Below, piece by piece: positions 35,843-47,800 of a stretch of DNA of 64,000 nt. This stretch comes from Micromussa lordhowensis (Eukaryota > Cnidaria > Anthozoa > Scleractinia > Lobophylliidae). The translations under genes and the position numbers were made by a program. Numbering within the stretch: the stretch's first letter is position 1; every line of letters begins with the position of its first letter. A model generated the notes under the pieces. It had not been told where the DNA came from. It worked only from the letters and a program-made list of their open reading frames with translations, and did no database searches. The stretch spans positions 15,370,823 through 15,434,822 of the forward strand of contig OZ026600.1 of assembly GCA_964020085.1 (NCBI GenBank), in the 5' to 3' direction.

Positions 35843-36396
35843 ATTCAACAATGGCGACTTCAGTACCCAGCAGTGCCTTAAAGAACGGCTCTTACGAGCC
35901 ACCATAAAACGGCTCCTTTAGGAGCCACCACATCTATGAAAGTCTTGATCAACAGTACGAAATCAAACTTAACAAAAATTAATAGTATTTGATGCTTAGT
36001 AAAGTTTTTATTTGGTTTTCAATATATGCTTTAGTGTGCACGCGAAATGTCATTTCAACTTCAAACTGACTACATGGACTTGGTCACATTTGTTTTCCAC
36101 CTTTTGGGTGCCCGTCATGAAATTCAGAAACACCGCCTTTGTTACAAACTGCAAAGCATTCCTCCGACCAAAATCATTTCAAAAGCACTCTGTCCGATTT
36201 TCTCTCGATCTTTCACGCACGCGCCGCGAAATTGTAGAGAAAAGAAAGACTCATTGTTAATATGGCAATATATTTCCCTCACTTAGCCTGTGTAGTTTGG
36301 CAGTTTAAGCCAGGGCGTTTATACGTTTAAGCAGTTTGAGCGGGCTAAGAAAGCGGCGAAGCGAAAACAAACGGCGAAGCCGCGTTTAAGCACATT
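35843..36396. other. Intergenic region, no gene seen
   Basis: A small direct repeat at 35881-35925 (ACGGCTC, GAGCCACCA twice). Frames at 36012 and 36047 overlap in two phases and are likely spurious. Confidence 0.4.
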
Positions 36397-37234
36397 GTTT
36401 ATATTATCAAACAAAGTAAATAAAAATACCTAAGTTATCAGCTGGACTTACAAAACTATTGCTTGATCAAAAAGCATACATTAAACTTATTACAATGAAC
36501 GTGGAGGAGTAGAATCTGGCAACTTTAAAGATTTGCGGGCAACTCGACACTTACAATTAATTTTTCCCTTGATAAGCCGCCAGGCTATCACAGCACCCAA
36601 TGGATCGTTTCGGTAAATTATCTGTTCGGAAGGCCTTTAATCCCCTTTGATTTTCCTAAGAGAATTGTCACCTTGAACTTTCGTGGTATGATAAACTTAA
36701 TGCCTGTTGTTTTCGGATTGTTAAAAATGTCATTTTGGGTACCGAAATAAGGTAAGCTATCATTTTCAGAAAGGCGATAAGACATAAAGTTTTCGGGAAA
36801 TGGACAAAAAAGAGAATACTCAAGTTCCCCTAGAATAACCGAAGAGATAAAAAATTTTTTAGCGCATTCTAAAATTAACCTGCAGAGCATTGAAAGTACC
36901 CCAGATAGCCTAAAACAGCGTTTGAAAGCATTTGAGAGAAAACGGTCGTTGGGTGCCCCTGTTATCAAAGGAAAACGCCTGGCATTGTTACAACCAAGTG
37001 AAGTTCGTGTGTAATTATTGCAATATATTTCCCTAAGTACATCGCTTATATTATCAAACAAAGTAAATGAAAATACCTATGTTATCAGCTGGACTTACAA
37101 AACTATTTGCTTGATCAAAAAGCATACATTAAACTTATTACAATGAATGTGGAGGAGTAGAATCTGGCAACTTTAAAGATTTGCGGGCAACTCGACACTT
37201 AGAATTAATTTTTCCCTTGATAAGCCGCCAGGCC
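36397..37234. repeat. Duplicated 3' end of the BEN gene
   Basis: 36397-36589 and 37047-37234 are nearly identical direct repeats (shared TTATATTATCAAACAAAGTA, ATTTGCGGGCAACTCGACAC). The right copy is the real 3' end of the BEN exon (stop at 37138). The left copy repeats its last 30 or so codons and 3' flank as a broken fragment. The 450 bp between them hold a 147-codon minus-strand frame (36618-37061) with no recognisable domain. Confidence 0.85.
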
Positions 37235-38851
37235 TTGGCTTTTTCTTCACTGTTGCTGGCTGGAAACTTACTAAAGACTAATATTTTAAGCGAATTTAAT
37301 TTTCCACTGTCCAAGCCTCTTTTGTCGTGACTTCCGTCGGTGTTGCTTTCTGCTAGTTCCTCTTTAGTAAAGAAGTGTTTTAGCAGTCTCAATGCACACA
37401 GGTGTCGTTTAGCGTCTTGCTGTGCTAGGACGCGCTGAATTGTCTTCACTCTGGTTGGCGTGACACATGTGCTGATCAACTCCTCGCCGACTTCCTGGGA
37501 TGATGCTTCCTGGGGAGCGGTTTCTTGGGTCTCGGTAGTTGGGCTTTCCTCGTGAAGAACGTTCAGGGTGTTGTAATCGATAGTGAACAGGTCTTCGTTC
37601 TCTCTTTCCGGTTCCGAGGGGCCCTCGGCTGAAGTTTCACATTCGGGAATAATGGCATTCAGCTAGTGAAATGAAAAAAGGTTATTCAACAGATTGTCAA
37701 TGAAACGTATTTCACATCGAGGGTCTTAAGGGTCAACCGTCAAATGGCCAAAAAATTACGCTGTGGCTATATGACCAGCAGCCGGTCAAGGTTTTTAATA
37801 GACTAAATGACCGTCAGTGAGAGTTAGATTTTTTCTTTGAAGTAACACACTGCGCCACGAAAACCGGCCGTGCTATTTAGCCTAAACCACAAAAACGTTT
37901 TGACTGCTGGTCATTTAGTTCATTTAAAACCTTGACCGGCTGCCGGTTATTTAAACACTTCGAAAAAATTAGCCGTCAACCGTCAAAAACGGAATACTTT
38001 TATCGTCAACCGTCAAATGAACGAGCGAAAATAAGCCGTCAAATTTGTCAGATATCAGATATACGATCAAGACCGATTGCTTAAATGGGGTCAAGTTATG
38101 CTGTTAATAAATGATCGTTTTAATATCACACCCTTGTTATCGCACTAATGAACCATCAATTAACTCATTGCAAGAAATTGAAAACTGGAAAATGAATCAG
38201 CAAAGATAAGCAGTTGATTGAATCTGGAAGCAATAATAGACTGAATGTAATTTTGGGGCGTCCAAATCTTACCAAGTCAAAATGATTTTCTGCGGCCCGT
38301 CCCTCCAGTACTTCGAGGCGTCTTTCAAGGTTCGAGACATGGGAACTTGTGATCACGGTGTCTTTAATTCCTGACACAGAGGTCTGCATGTTCTCTAGAA
38401 GCTGTAAGGAGTTAACAATGTCGATTAGAGATTATAATTATACAGATTTAGGTAACCTTAAAAGCGGAGCTGCCGAGTTATATGTTGAGACACCCGTAAC
38501 ATATTTCGCCTATCTATTTACAATTAAGAGGTTTCGTTATATGACCTTACATCTTATATATATTTTTTGCCATATAAGTCGCGATGAATGTCGTAGCGCC
38601 AGCTTAAGGGTGAGCTTTCATTCACTCGTGATTTGAGTAGTAGAAAACGAACGAATAAATTAATTTACAGTAGGTTATTTGTATTGGTACTGAGCTTTCT
38701 TTTGTGTGATAATTAAAGGACCCTAGTCAGTCTCCGCCATTTTCGATACATGTACCATCGAAATTATTGATATTGTACGGTGAGGCGAAATCTTATTGCT
38801 TTACTGTGTAGCTGTGTTCCTCAAAGTATGTTTAATTATATAAAGGGGGCA

Positions 38852-38888
<37 letters not shown>

Positions 38889-41800
38889 TATTACAAGATA
38901 ATTTGGTTTTATCAACTGGGTTGATAATGTGAATTGTCCACCGTAAAGAGATTCGGAAGCTGACGTTTCGAGCGTTAGCCCTTCGTCGGAGCGAAGGGCT
39001 AACGCTCGAAACGTCAGCTTCCGAATCTCTTTACGGTGGACAATTCACATTATCAACCCAGTTGATAAAACCAAATTATCTATGTTCAATTATCTTTAGT
39101 AGTTTTTCAACTAAACACGAGGAGTGTTGGGAGAATTCGAGACAGTTATGCAAATGTTAAAAACATTACCTTAAAAAAGTTTTAAGTTCCTGAGGATCTG
39201 AGAGTTTGCTGCTTCAATACGCTCCAATCTGCTCTTCAGTTCGTAGCATTCCTCTGCTTTAGCGGCAAGCTGCTGACGCAGAACAGAAACGGTGTCCTCG
39301 CGACGGTCTCGGTCATCGCTGCTTGTCGGAGATGCAGACTGTGCCTTGGTCTTCTTGGCCTGGCGGTTTGACTTCCACTCCAGGGCTCGCTTCTTTTGCT
39401 GGACTATGAATTCCTCGTAAGCGGGAGATTCAGGTTTATTCGCTGACCGTAACTGAAACATAGAAAAGTAATTACGTCAATAATGTGTATCATGAGAGAG
39501 AAACTGACCTGTTGACTCTGACATTACAATTTGAAAAGCAACGCTGATTGTACAGAGCCCGTGTTTATTCGCTATTTAACGTTAGTCATGAAACATAAGG
39601 TAACGTAAGATACACTCTTTCTTTTTTATAAGAATATTGTTTTTCCGGCCCAGGCTGCATATTCCTATTTTTCTGCCACTTTTAGGCTGAAACTATTCTT
39701 GTAGTATTTCTGAGAATTCCCAATTATAGCCTACGGCATTTCCGTTTAAAGTGTATATGACACGAAATTTGTTTTTGGCTTGTTTGTTTCTCTTATATGT
39801 GTAATAATAGAATACCGATTTAAAAAAATAAGGAATGTGCTTTTTCTTTGAATTTTACCGGCCGAAAAACACCTAGTTTTTCCCTAAAGATTGTCCTGGA
39901 GACTGGGGCGAGAAATTGAACTTGTGACATCAGCTGGTTTGATGAACTTTCTTACATGCATTTGTTGCACCCAGCTCCGAGTTTGTGCGCAATTTGTTCT
40001 CGTTTTATGCCTCTTAGGTTTAAAATTTGAAAATGTCTAGCGATTCAGAAACCAGCGAATCTCTGTCTTTTGCGGAAAGTTAGGATGGAAGCGAAGATTC
40101 TTCGGAAGATTGGAGGGTTATTGAGAGCGAAATACGACCATACTGCGAAGAGCCGCTCGCGGACATTACTCAGAATGAAGGTAGTAATCCAGATGATCAC
40201 GAAGAAGAAAGAGACCTCGATGGTTTAACTCCAGTCGTTTTGGAAGCGAGATACGAAGGAACTGTGCTTTTGGACTCTTGGTATGTAAAATTATTTGAGC
40301 AAGCGCTGTCTTCTTCACGCTCTACTCAACCTGTAAGTAGGCGGTATTGTTTACATAAACTCTGCCATTGTTTTTTCCTTGTTTTTGTGTTCACTATCAG
40401 GTGCAGATGTGGTCACTGTAATACTGTCACATTAGTTGGCTCACTCGAGTACCGCTGCTGTCGGGAAGTCACTAGTTCATCCGCAAAGATGCTTTTCGAT
40501 GGGTCAATTGAGAACATTGAATGTATTACCCAACACGAGGACTATGGTGCGATTACGAACCGTGCGGTTCTCACTCACGTGGCCCCTTTGTTGAGGAAAA
40601 AGGAAGGAGGAAACTATCGCCGCCGCAGTGGAGTGTCAGAAAATGAGTAAGACACAAGAATTTGAATTCAATATAACAACCCCAGACCTATCAATTCCTA
40701 ACCCCGTTGTTATACTTCAATGGATGCCGAAACCTGCATGCTGCTTTTTCCCCTCAAATATGCATATTTATTGTATAAACACAAGTGAAATACCAAGTGA
40801 GCTTTCGCCCGAAAACTTCATTTCTTCACGTGTTATCTTCACATGTAAAGAGATCACCATCGTATGGTTACATAATAAATCGCGCCTTTGAGAGCGGCGC
40901 GTTTCACTGATTTTTATATAATAAACAGAATATTACATGCCCGCTTGTGGATATGAATTTTATCTTAGGGTTCAACTCGATATCTCACTCGTTCGCTCAC
41001 CTGTGAGATATCAAGTTGAACACTCGAAGATACAATTCATATCCACGCGCGGGCATGTAATATCCTCTATTTAATATTTCCTCTGTGGCCCACACAACCT
41101 ATAAAAGAGTCTAGAAATCTTTTGCCCAGTTTATGTGGTTGAATTGGTACAGTTTCTGGGATTCTACATAAGAATTTCAAAAATCACAAAAGAACCACTT
41201 ATTCTTTTAAATTCATGTATTTCAGGTTCCTTAGATCTGTTGCATACCGATGGACCACACGATGGCTTTGTGGCTACATGGGATGGGATAATACCAGGCC
41301 TCTCCCAGCCTGTGTTTATCACTCCATTAGAACCAAATATCAGTCACATCAGGCAACAGGATATGCTACTTCTATGAACAGAGAGTGATCACTCTAAAAA
41401 GCAATTGATTTATTCACAAATCTGAGTGTACTTACAATTTATGCGGCATCATATACATGTATTATACATTGTAAACTCCATTGTTTTAGGTTTGAATAAA
41501 AGCTTGATAATTTGAAAGATGAGAAACAGCTCAGGCTCTGCCCTATACAGTATGATATTATGGTAACTTGAAAATGAAACCATAAAACTATAAGTTTTCA
41601 AAAATACTGTCAAAAGAGCTGCTGGACTACAGTGTATGTTTCTTTGACTTCATAACAAATGCTTGTTATTAAACTAGAATATCATTTCTTGCATCTAGTT
41701 TTATGCAAACGTACAGGTTTTTTACAAACTGAGCAATTATAAGGCCTTTTTGTGCCATGGCTACTCCTTGAGGTACTATCAGTTGGCATGCTTGGTTGTA

Positions 41801-44800
41801 ATGTGGATTGCTCTCCTTCTGCGGAACAAACAAAATTAATTCATTTACAGGGAGAAAATTTGCATGCAGCATTCAGAGGTGCATGATGTATATTCACTGA
41901 AGGCAAAAATTGTTTTTACTTAGTATATGCACACCAAACCAGTGGATAGTCAGCACCATATAGTTCCCTTTTTCTGAGTGAAAGAAAACCAGCACACAAC
42001 AGAAATATAAAGTGATGCCATCCCTGTATTTGATTCACTAACTGGAGTGTTTGAAGAACACTCTCAACTGGTTTGTTATACACTAAATATGTTAAACTAC
42101 AAAGTGCTCTAAGTGAATTTGTACAAGTAAGTCATACAAACAACCAAACAGAACGATTTTGTGAGGTGATACAACACATGAAATGAAACTTACCAGATGG
42201 AAGCAACACTGTTTTCAGTTGTTTTCTTGCCTTGTAGGCCTTCACAGCTTCCTCCTTACTAGCTCTCACTGGGAACTGTCGATTGAGTGGTTCTGGTGCC
42301 TTCACTGTATATCTGGCTAGTGTTTCCTGCAGTTCTGACTTTGGCAGTGTGAACAGGAGCTTCTTTAAAGAGTTAACATAGTCTGAAAAGAAAAACACTC
42401 TAAGGAAACTGAAAAAGCACATTCTGTATTATTCTAGTCCAGATAATACAGAGTACAAGAAGACTGGAATTTAACGTTTCTTATGTTTCTTTAGTACACC
42501 TACCATAGGTTGGTGGGCATGTCACCTCTCGGACAACCTCTTCCCCCAGTTTAAATTTTGGGTATGTCACACGCATATAATCTTTTCCTTCTTTTGACAC
42601 TTGTGTATCTCTATGTATGTTCTCATTGAAATGCAAACTTGCCAAAATGTGCCTGTCAAAGGTAAAAATACAGATAACCAAACACTGTTATTAGAAGAAT
42701 ACTTGTACTTCATGAAGGCTATTCAACGCAGGACAGTTCTCTTTTACTTTTAACCCTTTCACCACCAATGGCCACTTATAGATTTCACTCTGTCAAACGC
42801 CAGACGATTTTACTCGTCGAAGGGAGACCCTTGGTGGTGAAAGGGTTAAAATGAAAATAAAAGGAAATATTTATATTTGAAAGGACATCCATGAATAGTT
42901 AATGCTATCAATAGTCAACAAGAACAACACAACAATGCATTCTGGAAATTTGACCAGTACAGCAAGTAGCATTATTACATGACAAGTTCTGTGAGTGGGC
43001 AAGATGAACCAAATCCCGCTCTATGATTGGATACCTGAGCGGTCAATATGGAGCTATCTTGCCTGCTTGGGATTAACTGCTTTGTCCCGCAAGTATACAC
43101 AAAAAAGAACTTGGCCAATATCCAGCCATCTTGGCTTCACACTTGGTCAATCCCACATTTATTTCTTGTTCTCAAAGCAAGTACAGTTTATGGCGAATTG
43201 TATGGGACACCTTCCTGCAACATTGGGAGATACCTCAATTAAACAAACCTGCAGAGAGTTCCTAGCCAAGAAAAACAAATCAGCTTTGGGTGCCAGTAGT
43301 TTAATGTGGCATGAAAGCCTTCGAGGCAACTAGTCTGGGCGTCAGGGGACATTTTCTTGATGTCATTAAGAAGAGTTGTCTTGGTCAGTAAAGCCATCAG
43401 CTTGTCATATGCTGCAGTTCCTGTCAATATCATGGTTATAAAACAATACCTGAGCCATGGTGCATTGCAATCCTGAGTTTTACAGGCCATGGCAAGTGAG
43501 CTAATTTCCTATGGGACACAAAATTAATGTGATGCGTCCAAATAACAATGAGAGGGAATAACCCCTGTGAGCAGAAGATAAGCAACATTTTTGCCATGTT
43601 TTGTTATACATGTAGCTGGGAAGTAATGGTTAAAACTATTTATTTTAACTGTAATGTTCATTGTTAATTTTGATAATATGTAATTTAAGTTACAGTGTAG
43701 AAGACCGTTTAAAATTGCCATTCATTCAATAGTCTTGTGTTCATATTTGAAGTAGTATGGGTCCAGTGCCTGGTTAACATTCTTTTAAGTTGTCAATCAA
43801 TCAATCAATCAATAATCTTTATTTATACACGATAAAAATTTAAAGCGACGCTTCGCTTGTGGGGTCGTGTCTAAATAATTAAGTAAGATAACTAATAAAT
43901 TAAAAAATAAATAGGATATACACCAGCTAAAATCATATAGCTACTCACTAATTACAAGTCTAAAACGATAAAGACTAAGATTCTAAAATACAAGGTGGTA
44001 CTCCAGTATCGACTAATTATTAACACTAATTATACTTAAAATCTTCCTCCCTTCTGGTTAATGTTTGAGGGGAGATGCAGTCAAAATCTAGGTGTAACAG
44101 AGTCTTTGATCGTCTAGCCATAATCGCGTATTTCTTAACATTGTCTATGTCTTCATTAAGTTGAGGAACCAACGTATTCCAAACTATTGCTCCTCTACGA
44201 GCTACAGAGTTCCTCATGTAGTTGGTGTTAAAACGAGGGACATCAATTTTCAGTTTCTTCCTAAGTTGATATCGCTTGATGTTATCATTGTTCTTAATAA
44301 TAGCTGACATAGCGTCAGGAGTCAGGTTATTGTAGATTTTATACATAAGCTTAGCTAAGCTAATTTTATACATAAAGGCTAAAGAAGACCAATTAGCCTT
44401 TTTCATAACATCTACGTTAGACATCTCCCAAGGTAGCTCAAAGATAATTCTCGCAGCTCTACAATGCAGTGCTTCCAAGGCCTTAAAACCTTCCTTGTTT
44501 GTGAGACCTCCCCATACTGATATACCATATACGATCGACGGCATAATAACTCTAAAATACAAGTCTAATAACATATTCTTTGGAAGAAATCTGCTACGTT
44601 TTAACAAGTTTAACTTATCAACAAAGCCTTTTTTAACAACACTAACATGTTGAGACCAGTTTAGTTGATCATCTATCAATACCCCTAATAGACGAGAGTG
44701 TGTAACCCATTTGATGGTGTACTGGGCCAACATTAGCTCTTTCAAAGGGCCAATGAATCTACCACGATGAAGGATCATTGCTTCGCATTTCTTTGGATGA

Positions 44801-47800
44801 GGCACAAGCGAGTTTGCTTTGCACCAGTATAGAAGCTCTTCTAAAGCTTGATTAAGATCCGAAATTACTGCGTCGATAGAGTCGCCAATGCAATATAGGG
44901 TAGTATCATCAGCATACATGTAGGTTGTCGCAGTGGTTATAGCTTCAGGTAAATCACTTGTGTAAAGAGAAAATAAGTTCGGTCCTAAAACGGAACCCTG
45001 CGGTATTCCAGATTTAACAGTGTTAAGATCGGATGCTATACCATTTAGGACAGTATATTGTTTTCTATTGTCAAGGTAACTGCGCAGCCAGTCGAGTAGC
45101 ACTCCATTAATTCCAAAATCTTTTTCTAATTTACGTAATAGCACACAATGGGAGACGCAGTCGAACGCTTTCTGGAAATCTACCAGCACTATACCAACAA
45201 CTTTATTTGAATCAATGGCACTCCTCCAAATTTCTGTCATATGTACTAGCAACAGCTCAGTAGAATATCCTCTCCTGTACGCCCATTGCTTGTCTGTAAT
45301 TAATTTATTTTCAATAAACGCATGATGAATGATCGAATCAGCAACAATGGTTTCAAGTATTTTACTCGGAACACTGAGAAGAGATATGGGGCGATAATTT
45401 CCGATATCAGTCTCGTCATCCTTTTTAAAAACTGGATTGACTCTCGCAGTCTTCCACTGGCTAAAGACGTAGCCATCTTTCAAACTCATGTTGTAAAGGA
45501 ACATCAACGGGGTTAGCAATGCATCTCCTGCTTCCTTGACTATTTTCGGTGATATATCGTCGGGTCCTGTCGCTTTATTTGTTTTCAGATTAGCTAATTT
45601 TCTCTCAATGGCCAATGGCGATAGTGCAATGTTATTGACACAGGGAACAATCTTAGTTGACGTGACCAGGTCAGATAGATATTGGGGCTGGAAACTACCA
45701 GCCAGTTTCTCCCCGATGTTAGAGAAGAAATTATTGACTAGGTTTGATTTTTCTTTATCATCAACTGCGAGCGATCCATCCTCTCTTTTCAACGGACCTA
45801 TCGCTTTCCTTAATTTAGGATTATTCGCCTTTGAAAGCAGGTTCCAATACTCTGCAGTGGTTTTCACATCAGCTAATAGATCTTTAAAATGTATAGCCTT
45901 GGCTCTGCGTATATCAGCTGTGATTTCATTTCTAAGTTTCTTATATGCAGCCCATTTGCTAGGATCCTTTGTCCGGTTTGCCTCTTTGAATAATTTAAAT
46001 CTGCGATTCATGTTGTGCCTAATTGTGTTGTTAATCCACGGAGCAGACATACTTCTCACTTTCACATCTTTAAACGGGGCGTGAGCATTGCATATATCTT
46101 TAAACAATAGTTCCCATCCCCAGAGTGCATCGTCTTTGTGATGAAAAATTTCCAAGATATGGAAAGGAATCTTTTCAATATCAGCCTTAAAATTCGCTGC
46201 ATTAAAATTTTTAAAGTTTCTGGTGCGAATAATCTTCGGCGGTGGTCTTTTGCTGCCCAATTTAAGCGTTGCATACACTAGGCAATGATCGGATATACCT
46301 AGTGGCATTACTCCTGTACATCGCACAACATCCACCTTGGTGGTAACAATAAGATCAATCAGTGACTTTGTGGTACAAGTTATGCGAGTTGGTTCGGCAA
46401 TAACATTTTGCATATTAAAATCTTCAAAAAGCCTCAGCAAATTCTTTGTTTTAGATGTAATTAAGGTGGAGCCAGGGTTGTTTTGGGCTTCCAACATGCA
46501 GCAGTTTAAGTCACCAAGGACGAAAATACTGTTTGTTTTCAACCAGGCTTTCTCAAGAACGCCGTGAAAGTTTTCAAAGAAATTCGGCGTTTCGAGTTCA
46601 GATCGGTAAACAACTGAGAATAAAGTAGTGTGGGTAGGGAATTTCACCTGTATCCATATGGCCTCAATATCTTTGACTAATAAATCTTTACGGTGTACAG
46701 CCGTTAGATGTTCAGCGTAGTACAGGGCTACACCTCCTCCTTTGCATTTAGTTCTGTCACGTCGGATAAGTTGGAGACCGTCTATTTGCAAGAAGTTATC
46801 AGGAACAGAAGAGTCCAGATGGGTCTCAGAAATTCCCAAAATGTCAAATCCACATATCCTCTGCAGGAGTCTTAATTCGTCGATCTTATATCGAAGGCTA
46901 CAAATGTTCAAGTGTGCAACTCTTAGATCTTTGGATGAATAGTTCAAGATCCTTGAGAGGTTCTCAAGGTAATCTTCGGAAGCTAATGACTGTTGAGAAG
47001 CCGGTTCAGTACTAGAGTCATCACCATGAGAAGTAAAGGAGCCATCACTGGAGTCTAAATTGCTGATGTCAGCAAAAGGTAAAGTTCTTAGGGTAGATAT
47101 ACAAGATGGACAAGTCCAGTCGAAATTCCGTATGTTTTGCAATCGTCGGTATTCACGAAGCGAAATTCCGCCACATTTGATGTGACACCAATGTTTACAC
47201 ACATCACATTCAATAGCTCGGTTGTTACTACAGACATTCTTCTGACACACGGAGCACAGAATAATAATCTTGCTGTTAATAGCAGGACCTGGATTAGATT
47301 CAACGTCTCCGCAAATTGAAATTCTTGTCAGAGTAAAACTGGCCTCATGGTTCGGATAGAGCGAAATGCGAGCGGATAGGTATCTTCTTCCACGTGGCTG
47401 AAAGGTCCGAGTTGAAAATAAGATATTTCGCTTAGGACTTTGAAGGTATCCATGGAAAGTGATTCTGCAATCTAAATCCGCACTAAATTGGCTGTGTGAA
47501 GTAAAAGAAACCTTGTATAGGCAAAGGAAGACGTAAACCAACAAGGAAATGGTGGAGCGAAGAAATCTTCGACCAGCCGCCATGCCGCCTCGCCTTACGT
47601 CAAGAACAAGGTTACATGTACAAGGCAATAACCAGTTGCTAATGGGTTTTGTGGGGGCAAGTCATCAGCAAAATTACCTACCAATTTTAATCCACTTCCT
47701 AGGTTCAAGCTCCCCATGATGGCACTGTTTGTAAAGTGGGTCTGGGTGATTGCTATGTTTGTTGGCCACATGGCGCATAAATGAGTTCCACTTTGCAAGG

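Larger units (their letters stand above)
43793..47660 (-). mobile_element. CR1/L2-like LINE, apparently full length
   Basis: Minus-strand element with one long ORF (47583-44026). Its 3' end is a short TTGA tandem (plus-strand TCAA repeat at 43793-43812) instead of poly-A, as in CR1/L2-group LINEs. A 230-bp 3' UTR includes an AATAAA-type word (TAAATAAAGATT). The 5' boundary is not sharp; I place it between 47620 and 47680 because the transposase donor at 47681 is intact. No clear target-site duplication. Inserted in intron 5 of the Kolobok transposase, in the same orientation. Confidence 0.8.

Noticed and set aside
45322..46567. Plus-strand frames of up to 182 codons
   Set aside because: Shadows antisense to the LINE polyprotein, whose domains are clear on the minus strand.
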